From the NCBI GenBank assembly GCA_964035545.1, contig OZ037767.1, positions 25,715,628 through 25,779,627 of the forward strand: a stretch of DNA of 64,000 bases, in the 5' to 3' direction. The translations under genes were made by a program, and so were the position numbers. The stretch comes from Bugula neritina (taxonomy: Eukaryota > Bryozoa > Gymnolaemata > Cheilostomatida > Bugulidae). The notes beneath the pieces were generated by a model that saw only the letters and a program-made list of their open reading frames with translations, had not been told where the DNA came from and did no database searches. The stretch's first letter is position 1. Every line of letters starts with the position of its first letter. Shown here one piece after another: positions 50,963 through 62,900 of the stretch.

Positions 50963-52664
50963 TAAAGCAACAATGCTCATAACTAAATAGCATTATGCTT
51001 ATGGAGGGGATATTATTAAAGCAGTTGTTTTTTATTTGGAAATTAAGATATTTGATTTGTTATAATTTCCCAAAGATAGAGAGAGGATTTGACTGCAGGT
51101 ACATGTTGGAGTAAATTCACTTAGCATTCAGTGTTATGAGAATATGCTAAATACCAGTCTGCTGGCTGCTACTGCATTCCTTTTAGCTGCAATAAAGGAG
51201 AAATTTCAATTGCCTGGGCTCTTTAATTGTTTTTATAAGTTTAGGGTGAAAGTTGAACATTTCTTAAAAAGTATTTATGGAAAGCAGGCTTTTCAAATTT
51301 CTTACCACACATACATCCACTTTTAATAAGTATCTTCATTAAACAAGAAATTTGATGTTGAATGATGCAAAATTGTATTAATAATTTTTACCGCTGCAAT
51401 CATTTCATCAATATTTTTGCATTTGATTGGATTTTCTTGTAAATAATATGATGGTGCTTTAGATTATATCTGTGTTTATGTTGTACTATAAATATATTAT
51501 ATCTAGTATAATACATTGAATTATAGTATTGTTGTATTTTTCATAACAAATTATGTATAGTATTGTCATACATGTTACATTTCAAATGACCAACTTTTAG
51601 CTCAATGGTAGTACATATTGCATACAAAAATTTTCATTCATTCAATCGTACTTTAATGATTTTAGTATCATTTTATATTTCATGAATTATCACCCTACTG
51701 TAAATTATGATATATAATTCAATTGATAATTCACTATTTTTATACTAATCTGTAGATGTTTACAAAATTTTTATAGCAACTTTATTTATATTGCATGTGA
51801 AGTGTGTTACAGGCATTTGTATTTAGTATGTCCATCAAGTTGATAAATAAATTAAAAATTATACATACATTGTCAAAGTACCTGTTTTGTCTTATGTAGT
51901 ATGTTAGTCCAAGTTCTGACTTCTATCTCCTGAAAATATATTTAGAACAGAGTACGCTACATCTTGTTTCATAAATGACACAGACGCTAGCTATATTATA
52001 TTATACTTGTAAATTATAAAATCATTGGTTTAGTAAAGTTAAAGTAAAAATAGGCATGGACATACTATTTATAGTAAACAGGAGTAGATATGTAGGCATT
52101 TTGGTCAGGTGTTGCATTTGTTATTTTGACAATTATTCCATCACTCTTGGTTGCTTTACTTACTACAAAGTCTAGAAATTTTAAAGCTCATGTGTTTTTT
52201 GTATTATAATCTGGTTTCTGCACATGTGATATTATAGGTTAGAAAATATCATGATGCATTGAACTAAAGTACTATGTATGTACATCCCATCTGGCAAACT
52301 TACATTGAAATCTTGTGAACTAGCTCAAAATTGTAACTTCAACAGAATCAATTCATCTTTATATTCTTAATATACTTAATTAGGAAATTATGTTAGAGTT
52401 TTTTTTGCATAATCTCCAATAATTTGGCTACAAAATCAATAATATGATTTATCTGCAAGTTAAAGATAATTATTAAGTGCATAAAAATATTATTATTTAT
52501 CATTAATGACGTAAGTGTACATCATCATACAGCAATTCACAAAGTATGATCTTATTGATTGTTACATCAGATGAAATAAAGAGCAACAATTGAGTGTATT
52601 GTTTACTATAATTATACTGCAACAGTAGAGCATTGTTTTTATAAACATTACCAAAGGAACTGAT
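50963..52664. other. Intergenic region between the RhoGEF and zinc-finger genes
   Basis: AT-rich sequence: RhoGEF 3' UTR with AATAAA at 51191-51196 and further candidates near 51845, then the presumed promoter of the zinc-finger gene. No repeat family or coding exon is recognised. Confidence 0.55.
51191..51196 (+). terminator. Candidate poly(A) signal of the RhoGEF gene
   Basis: AATAAA lies 229 bases beyond the stop codon at 50962. Confidence 0.4.
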
Positions 52665-55600
52665 ATGGACAGCTCGTACGCCAGGGTTAGGGTGAGCAAG
52701 TCAGCTTCTGCTATTGAAGGACGACTGGCAGTGGAACAGTTAGCTTTCGGTCAGCAAAGCATAATAGTAAATTCACATACATACCAGTTTTACGAGTCAG
52801 AAAAGAAAGCAACTGGATTGGCTGATAATAACTTATTCTTGGTTTACATGCTTCAGACAATATTTGGAAAAGCTAAGCAAGATCCAACGCTAATAAATAA
52901 TTGGCTAGAAGCTACAGGAATTGGAATTAAACGAGGAAATGATTCACTTTTAAATGTTAGAAACAAAAGACTATCTCTGGATAACAAAGAAATAAGCTTT
53001 TCTAAACATTTAAGGTTAAGACACTATTTTGTTTATTTGCTGTTTTTTATATTCTATTTTAAATAAGTGACCAATTCTTGGGATTCAGCTAACGTGATTG
53101 CATACTTACTGCTTACTTCTACTTGTTTTTTTCAACAACTTGGTTTTAACAAAATGTGTATTTTTTCTAAAACAGGCTAATTGTGTTCAAATTAGGAAAG
53201 TAAAGATGGAGGATGAATTAAAAGCTGAGCAAGAAGCTAATTATTTAAAGTCAAATATGGAAACTATACAGATCTGTGAAAGGTAAGATGCTTTCTGGTC
53301 TATTATAATTCATATGTTATATTGAAGCCTACAGACACATATAAACGGGATATTCAGTAAAAACTAATTAGTCTGATACTGGCGTAAAAGTTCTGTTAGA
53401 CTGTGAAAATATAGTGAAACTCAAAATACAAAGCTGTCCATGCTGAGCAATTCCAACCTCAAATAAATTATGACATGATGATTAACTGCATTTTTCTTCA
53501 AGCATTTTTTACAACCTTATGTACATGTCTTTAAATGGTATACAGTTTAAACAAAATTATCAATATGCTGATTACTAACAAATTGAGTCAAAACTATTTG
53601 ATACAATTTCTACTTCTAAAGCAGTCTTGGCCTACATTGGTGTTATAATTATACAACTATTCTCTTTTAGATGTGGGCTGAGCTTTGGGAATCCAGCTGC
53701 TCTAGAAGAACATGCACAGAGCTGCAGAGATCTGCTGGAGAAATACAGATACAAGGAGAAAGTGAAACCAGCAAATTATATTCACTGTACTTTCTGTGGC
53801 ATGAGGTGTCAGGATCAGCATGAATACAAGAAGGTAACAGAACTCATTTTACCAGCTTCCTAAATGTAGGGACTTATTGAAGTTAGTCGTAACTGCTAGA
53901 AACTAATATTTGCTATTTTAAAATGCACACTAAATTAGTAGCATGGTGTGTATGCTTTATGGCTTATTATATTTCAATAAGAAGTTCCAACATAAATTTC
54001 GATTTGACTAAGTTTGACTGTAATTTTGACGCTACAAAATGTACATCTGTAATACTGCAGTTGGTATTAATATAATATTACAAAATATTGCCCATACTAT
54101 ATTAATAGCAGTATTATATATCAAATTATTTTCACAATAATTATTGTAGATAGAATTTTACTTGTTGATGCAAACTTAAATAGAAAACTTTTTAAAAATT
54201 GAACCATATATAATATATGGTTTAGCCATATATAATATAAAGCCCAGCTACATTTCTGTAGATATAAGTTGTTTGATTTTTAGCCCCTATATATTCCAAT
54301 TATATAAAAAAAACAAATTTAAGTATAGATATAAAAGTTGTAATATACTGGTTATTAACAACTGGCATAGTAATGTAGGCATATAAAAGGCTTAATAACT
54401 ATAAAGAGAAGAGCAATTATAGAACAGAATTTTTAAGTAATGAGCACTGAAGCCCAGCTTAACTTACGACTAGAAGCTTTGATTTTACACCAAAACCTAT
54501 TTTATACTCAGAGTACATTCGCCACCATTGATTGTATTGGTGACAAATAATGAATGTTTATTTTTACTATTGACTAAGTAATAAAAAACAAATAACAAAA
54601 ACATTAGATTGTACATTAATTAATGACTGATTGGCTATGAAGCTTTATAACAAATTGATAACCTTGAAGCATAAACATAATTATTATATTTAATTACCTC
54701 TTGCCTCTTTAGTGGCCTAGCTATATACAATTGGAGGAAAATTACTTGGAAATAAAACTGCACTTTAACTTTTTAGTTCTTTGACTACTGTAACTCACTG
54801 ACTTGTGGTCTTGGTGCTTCCACAGTTTAAAATAGCTTTAGATAGCTTTAAATAGCTTTAAAGTTTAAACAGTATAGCCAAGGAACAGATGGGCTATGCA
54901 CCCAATGGCAAGTTATTCAAAGCCCCCAAACTAACACAACTCAAAGCACTCTGCTAGCTAGCTCTGTTATTATCTTGTCATTTTTAGATAAAGACTGCTT
55001 TGTTATAAAGAAAATAACACCAAGTACATACATACAAAGACATGTCTCTTTATTACAATCAATCATTTAAAAAACTAAGAAAGTAGCGTAAGTTTACATA
55101 TAGCAGTCAAGAACTTAAAGCTTCCAGTTTTTCTTTAAAAAATTGATATAATTTTGTTTGCTTTTTGCTATAGCACTACAACCAGTACCACGTCAACAGA
55201 AACTTGCTCTATTGCTGTAAATTCTGCAACAAAAAGCAGGCATTTACTGATAAAAGAAAGCTTTCAACCCACCAGCAAACTGACTTTGTCTGTAAAGTTT
55301 GCCAAAAGTCTTTTGACAATCGCCGACATCTGAACCTTCACCTGACCAACAAAAATCATGATTTACAAAGAAGAATCGGTACGTACATACAGACAGGTGC
55401 AAACAACTCTTCGCCTAATTAACAAATATTATCCACAAATGTTTTGTCCCAATTCTAAAAAAAGTTGGAGTGCAGCAGCAACACCCAAACATTTAATTTG
55501 GAACTTGAGATAAGTAAAAATCAGCAAATCCTAAAATAAAAAAGTTGTTTTAAGATTACAGGTTTTAACAAGAAACTCTTATATTCTACTACAACATATT

Positions 55601-55977
55601 CAGTCTAAAATTAAAGAATTGTATCTGTAAAAAAGCAAAATATTTCAACTGTTCAACAATTTTAAATTTATATTTACATTTGATCGCAAAAACTGCTTTT
55701 AATATGTAAAACTTTTACTCATTTCTTGGCATGTCTTGCAGAGAGATCAGAAAAAACAGTTTCAAATAAACCTAAAATTACGGTAGCAGATGTGATGGAA
55801 ACAATAGACAGGGTTGAGCCTGCAAACCTCCCTACAGGTTTCAGTTTTATGTCAGTTAGAGTGAGTCAACCAAATGAGTCATCAGCCACTGATAGCCAAC
55901 TGGCGTATGTCCCTGAAACTACTTATCGTCATGGTTACATTTTACAAACAGCTTTCACTGCAACACCCTTTCCATGA
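52665..55977 (+). CDS. C2H2-type zinc-finger protein
   Basis: Exons: 52665-53014 (ATG), 53196-53282, 53671-53833, 55174-55378, 55742-55977 (stop); 346 residues, all phases matching. The second exon is taken from acceptor ATTAG at 53195, because the earlier AG at 53175 would give an immediate stop. Residues 1-145 have no recognised fold. Then follow CERCGLSF...H...C (C2HC type), CTFCGMRCQ...H-x4-H (split by the intron at 53833), CKFCNKKQAF...H...C, and CKVCQKSF...H-x5-H, so about four zinc-binding units with at least two standard C2H2 fingers. A 79-residue tail follows, ending in a Thr/Phe/Pro-rich stretch. DNA or RNA binding is expected from the fingers, but no specific orthologue is recognised. 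The fingers lack the usual TGEKP linkers, so this is not a KRAB/poly-finger type. Confidence 0.82.
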
Positions 55978-56002
55978 TATCTGTGTAGTGCTCAGTATAC
56001 AC

Positions 56003-56008
56003 AATAAA
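56003..56008 (+). terminator. Candidate poly(A) signal of the zinc-finger gene
   Basis: AATAAA 26 bases after the stop codon. Confidence 0.45.
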
Positions 56009-56578
56009 CACAACTTCCCATGGCGTGGGTGTAGCAATGAGTAAACAGCATTTAACACAACTTTCGAAGTAAAAATGTGTTCTTATAAATATGTCATTAC
56101 ATATGTGTATTATAATTTTTCAATATAGTGACTTTATTTATATTTAAAATGCAGTGTTGATATATAAATTAAAATTTGAAGTTACAAAATGCTTGATAAT
56201 AATTTTTGTTGATGTTTCAATTAAGTATAAATAAATACAAAGTTTGTGCTAATTTCTATTCTCTTCTTTTACATTAAACCTTGATTGAGTTCATACATTG
56301 ACTGTTAATACACTGACAAATCTTATTCTCTTATAATACGCCATCTATTTTAAAAATACTTTCTAATGTGAACGTTGAAACCATTTAAAGATACATTACC
56401 TAATATTTTAAAGTTCACTTAATTTGCACAAATTTTATAATTTCATAAATTGATTGACAAAGAAGTGCAATTGACTGCAATTTTCATAGATCATTCAACT
56501 TGAAAAAATATTTTTAGCATCTTTGCGGACAAAAAGAAGGTACAAATCCAACAAGAGTCAGCTGTTAAACAGCACATT

Positions 56579-56584
56579 TTTATT
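56579..56584 (-). terminator. Candidate poly(A) signal of the MAM/CUB receptor gene
   Basis: TTTATT on the + strand, AATAAA on the gene strand, about 340 bases beyond the stop. Confidence 0.35.
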
Positions 56585-56925
56585 AGCAACATGAAGGAAA
56601 TTATGACATGATGAGAAATAAAATTTGAATTTCAGCAAAGAATTGTGACATTGCATAATAAAGCATAATAATAATGATTTAAAGTAGAAAACATAAATCT
56701 GTATATTGCATAGCGTACATGTGAAAATATCTACAGTGTAATGTTGAACATCCATTTTATAGTCAGAAAATGATATAATAATTTGCAACAAAAAGGGGTT
56801 TAGATTACAACTCTAACAGTATTCTGTATCTAATACAAGAACAGCAACATGAGTGAGCCAATATATTGACAGCATAGTCCAAGTACTGCTTTTTAATTTA
56901 ACAGCAAATGCGATTTGAATCCTTC

Positions 56926-59900
56926 TTATTTTGAATTCTCAACGTCTAATCTCAGCTGGTCACGCCCGATATGGTTGCTAGATAACTCAACATTTTCGGG
57001 CTGGGGGTTGCCCTGCCCGTCTGGAAGCGAAATGATTGCCTTTTCTCTTTGAGTTGGAGGCTCGGAGTGATTGGCGTAACCATCACTTCGGTACGAGTCT
57101 ATCCTCTTGGCCTTCTTACGCCTTCCAGAGGTTGGCTGACCTGCGCAGAAAAAGAGCAAATGGTGAGAGAACACAACTTCTTATACATAACTAGCCATAA
57201 TATTCGCTTTAACTCTTATCTTTCTCCAACATAATTGTCTTGTAAACCATAAAACTGTATAATGCAGTGGAATACATTTCCAAACATAATTTTATAAATC
57301 AAAATATAAAAAATAAAACAGGCATGCTCATGTCCTATATTATCCTTATGTATTTTGCTGGAACTTATTTGCCATCCAGTAGGATGGTGAGGAGATGAAG
57401 TTGACAGACTTACCTTCATTGTTAAGGTATACTCTCGTCTTCTTCAGTGGACTAGTAACTATATTGTTATGGTCATAGTATCCCAGACTGTAGTGTCCAC
57501 TGTCACCATCAGCTAGTGAGTTGAACACTGCATCATTATCTCAATGTAATGTTAATATAATTCATAGTTCCTAATTCATAGCTCATCATTAATAGTTGAA
57601 GTAATTTAATTTATGCACATTCAATGTATAGTGTTATAAATAAAGCAGAGTAAGTGAAAATTAATTAGTTGAATAATAGAACTTGATTTTATTGAACTTG
57701 GTATTTTAATTCATCGAGTACAAGTTGAATGAGTTTTTGTAAAATTTGCAGAACATAGCTGTCTGCATGGAATAGGATCACTTGATTCAGTGTATTTTAA
57801 AAGATAAGTCCATTTGGAAATCTTGTCTATACAGTATTTTATAGGTTTAACACTTCCAGCTTATAGCAACAATAAAATTGATCTTTTTCATCAGAATCAA
57901 ATAACAATAGTACAAATACAACTTATGAAACAATTCCGATAGTAATTCTGTTACCATAGAGATGAAAACTCCAAGGCACAGTTGACCCAAGTAGCTGATA
58001 TGAAGGTAACCAACTTACCAGGACTATAGTGGTGTGGCTCATTCTCGTAGAAGGGCTGGGGAGGAGCTGGTCTCATTCCTTCAAATGTTCCATTCGGCGT
58101 GAAATCATTCCCCACAGTGACTAGTTTAGGAGCTGCAAGTATATATACTGTATTATTAGCACAGAGTTTACCACAACACTATGGAGCTGTATATCAACGC
58201 TGGTTATTGTTTACTAATGCATTGTGTATTGGAAAATAATACATTGCCTAAACGTACATATTATAGGATATGCTATTACACAAGAAATTGATAGGACACT
58301 TTCTAGTCGAATAACCAATCCAAACAGAGCTAACAACCAAATTTCACTAATTAATTACAGAAGCATTTATCACTCAAACCAAGTTATCTATCTTTAGCTA
58401 CACTCCATAAAAAAACTTCACATTTCATCATCTGATTAAAAGCTCAAACTTAACAGTTAAAAGATGTTAATAGTTAGTGAAAACATGATTAATTTTTAGC
58501 ATTGCTTCAGCAAATTAAAGATATTCATTATTAATAAACTTAAAATTTACAGCCAACATCAAACACACTCAACCACTTAATGTTCATATTGAGATGCTTG
58601 ACGTACCACCAGCTGTTCCCATGTTAATGTATCTAACTAGAAGGTGTTACAAGAACAGAGTGTAATATTTAATAAGTGCAACTATAGAGAAGGGAACACC
58701 AAAGCCTGTGTTTTAATATAATTAATTTTGCAACTCATTTGATATTCATATGAATTAACTTATAAACAACAAATAAAAATAAATCATGTGCAGTAGCAAG
58801 CATTTGTTGAATGTTACCACTCTGAGTGGCAACTCTGAATTTCTAAGAATGTAAAACTTTTGCGTAAAGGTTAGAGTTACATGCCCAGTACTAAAAATAG
58901 AGAAACTGTTAAACTACACACCATTATGTGTTTCCTCTTTCAGATTCTCCTGGGAGTCACTAACTTTAGATTTCTTAGCATTGTTCTTGCGGATGCACAG
59001 GCAGACTATGATGACGATAATGAGGGCGACGGCCAGCAGGCAGGCAAATAGAATGGGTAGCCAAGTCGACACCGGTAATGCTATCAAGAAAATTATGTTA
59101 CAAGTTTTAACAAAGCACCTAAATACTTCACCACAATCTCTCGATTAAACAGAGCTCGAACAGTAAAACTGCACTAGATAGTAAACAATTTACAGTTATG
59201 AGCTGTAGGTACAAAGGAAAGAGAATAAATATAACTGAATGAAAAGACATACCCACTACAGCCTGAGTCACGTCAACTTGTTGGTCAGCGGTGCCAGCCG
59301 AAAGAAGAGTTGTGCTGGGCTTATCATCCAGAAACCAGCCAAAATGGAAGCCAGAGCTGGTGGTCTGGGCGTCTGTAGTAAAGAGTACGGTCATGGTGTT
59401 AGTAGTAGCGTAGTACACCCCGTTTACTGGTATGTTTCCAGATAACTCAGTTACTTCCCCTGTCACCGGGTCTGTGATCTATAAGAAAGGGAAGACAATG
59501 ACTAACTGCAAGATGTTTACTCTTACCTAGCTATTGGAGTTGTCTCCCATGCTATTAAAAGTTAAGTTCACAGGTAAATATATTAACATAATATACTGTG
59601 TGTTGAATAACCAACATTCAGTAGAAGTGGGTGCAGTAATGGAGAAATTGAGAGAGCCATGTTCTAGATTAGAAATGTAGCAAAGGAAGTTATGTTCTCA
59701 TGAGTTACTAGTTGACAACTCTTATAACATTTTGTACATATTGAGTTACAGGCTATGTTGACCAATCGTGGGTTGGCAACTGCCTTAATTTTTTAATATG
59801 CTGCAAATAACTTTTATATAAATGTATACAACAATCTGCTAGTAATTAATAGGGTTGATAAAGCACCTGCATAAAGCAGTTCAGGTTGCATTATATTTTC

Positions 59901-62900
59901 TGAATAAAATTAATAATTATTCTTGTAATACTTCAGTCCTTTAAATCAAGTTAGAGCTATACACCAATAATATATGTATTAATATATAATAATATATAAT
60001 AATAAAGAAAGTATGTAACCACAAAATTCAAACTTACAATCACTTTATCACAACATCCTTCAGTTTGAAAATCTCTAACTATAAGAGCAACCCTTTTAGT
60101 AGTGTCTGACCCAACAATATTCCACGTATGGGCGTAGCTTGACGGGTAACTACTCGGGTACAGAGGGGATTTGATGTCTCCGGTTTCACCAACTAAGTCC
60201 GTCACACCACCATTAACTGCAACATGTCAATGCATATCTAGCAATATAAGGTGACCATAGTACTACACATGGTAGTTCAAAAATGGATGTTGCATGCGAG
60301 ATAAAAATAAAACAGTTTAACATGTGAAAATCTGTTACATTGTCAGCCATTAGGAAACAGCATCAGAGATTATGAACTACTAAGGAGATCATGTCTGGTT
60401 ATCAAGGAATATTCCAGAATATGATAATTCGAAAGTCTCAGTCTGCATGGGTTTAGCAAAATAGCGTAGATTCTGTTATAAATAAAGGCACCTAGATCGG
60501 AGGTGGGGACAGTAGAGCTCCCCTCTACACACTCGGACACACGGATGTCGTCTAAGGCTAAGTCTCCGCCACCAAATGTGCCATCTTGAATGATTCTTTT
60601 AGCCTCCCAGGTGATAACAAAGGGGCCGGACACTGTGTACATCCTATCAACTGTTCTCCAGCTGGTGTCTGAGCTGCTGTCTGACACCCAGTTTGACAAG
60701 ACTTGACCTGTAAGGAGATTCCTCACTGCATCAGCAGGTATAGTCAGCTTACAGGGTACAAGGTAAAGTGGTTTAATATAATAGTATAACATGGTTAAAT
60801 ATAATACTTAATAGTATGAACTGGTTTAATATAATAGTATAAAATGGTTTAATATAATAGTATAAAGTGGTTTATTATAATAGTATAAACTGGTTTATAC
60901 ATCAATGTAAACGGCCTTACCATCCTGAACCAGGGACATGGTTAGGGAGCCAATGTTGGGGCCGTTAGCGTGATACGAGAACTGGATCCTGTGACACTCG
61001 TCATTGCTGAAAATGGACGGAGATTGTATGGCAGCAACAGCACCCTCCTAAAAGGAAATTACACAACAGGTAAAAGACTCGTCTACAGTTGATAATTTCT
61101 CAAGGGTATATAAATCAAACACAAATGCACAATTAGTATTAAACTACTAAATTACACGTCATTGTAGTAAAATCGTAGGCTTGCTATTGTATGATGAATA
61201 TTTTATACAGATTTATTACCACTATGCATGTACATCATGAAGGAAATGTTTGTATGAATTTCAATAAACAGAATAATTTGATAAAAGGGATGACAATTTC
61301 AAAAAATTACTTTAAAAAAGCTAGTGCAACACATTCATCATAACAACTAATACAGGCTAACAACATTTATTTCTGATTAGCAGATGCAATAGTTTTACTC
61401 TCAAATTAATGCAAGATTTGGTATAGAGATGCAAAGACAATATAATGACGACTTATCGATATGGAGATGAGACATTATTACCTCAGGCAAGCTGCTATCG
61501 ATATAGATGTAACCATTTGCTGCATTTCCATTCTTATCTTCAGTCGGCCCTGTAATGGGAATATTAGGAGCCGATCCCTGGCGATAGTTCCAGTTGAAGT
61601 CTGACCCCGGGACTATTTGAAGACCGCAGAGATTGCTCGTATCAAATTGACAAGCGAAGTAGCCATATGCTGAAAGTATAAAATTGCAATAGCTAATAGT
61701 TTCTTAAGGTAATAGCTTATATAGTAGCAGTAGTAGTAGTAGTAATAGCAGTAGTAGTAGTAGTAGTAATAGTAGTAGTAATAGCAGTAGCAGTAATAGT
61801 AATAGTCCTACTCACAAGGAGGTATTGTAGTAGTCGTTGTAGTTGGAGTGGTAGTTGTCACGAAAGGTACTTCCTCCCACTCAATGATCCAGCCAGCTTG
61901 GTTGGTCACTTCATTTGATGAGAAGGTCAAGGTGAGAGAATTGGATGCTGACAGGTAAGTGAGGGACTGCTGAATCCCAGACAAAGCAAACAACTGAGAT
62001 CCATCATCGGTCTCCATAAGCTGAAACACCATACGGTTGCACAATGTTTAGTGAACGATTGTGTGTCAGTCATGGTATATACTATTATGATAATTCATTG
62101 TATGACACAGCAACATCATAATATAACACAGCATATAGTACTTCATATTATTAGTAAACTCTATAGCATATCACTTGCTACATAGGAAAATGTGATGTAC
62201 AATTTAATGTGTCTAACAGTAACGTACAATACACCTGGCCACTTCATATGACGTTTCTATAGAATATTACTGCATACATTACCTAGTGTCATGCAAAGTA
62301 ATAAAGTGTCATGGGGTGTCACACAGTGTATGCATATTAGATGACCAACATATCATACCTCCAGCATATCAATACCAGGCTCAGTAGTAAGTCTCAATAG
62401 ACTGACTGATATTGTAGACGTCTCATTCACTGTTATAACCCATGTGTGCTGGAAGTCAGATGGGTAGAATGAAGGGTAGTTTGGTGAAGTTATGGTGCCA
62501 GCTGTTCCAGTTATGCGAGTTTCACTGCCATCTGCATTCTCTACAACCCAGACAAGTAATTTACAACCCATGCCTATCCCGGCACTAGCATATTATCCCC
62601 ACATTAACATACTGTTCCCACACTAATATATTACTTCCACACTCCTATGTTATCCCCACATTGCCATACCATTCTCATTGTGCTATAGTGACATGGTCGC
62701 ATTCTTTAATGTTAAACTGATATGACAACTCTGAAAAGATAAGCTTACAAGTAAATAATCAAAATCTGCACGAAAAAAGATTTAGACTGTAATCCAACCT
62801 GTGGCGTCACTAGTCATAGAGGGAGGAACAAGAGGTGCCCCGCTACAATCAGTAACGGGAATACTGATATCATCCAACGCAAAGTTGCTTTCTCCGTCTG

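Larger units (their letters stand above)
55978..56925. other. Convergent 3' region between the zinc-finger and MAM/CUB genes
   Basis: AT-rich 3' UTR sequence. AATAAA at 56003-56008 serves the + gene. TTTATT at 56579-56584 (AATAAA on the minus strand) serves the - gene. No coding exon seen. Confidence 0.6.

Noticed and set aside
53176-53195. Earlier acceptor (53175) for the second zinc-finger exon
   Set aside because: It would put the exon into a frame with a stop after about nine codons; the AG at 53195 keeps the frame open.
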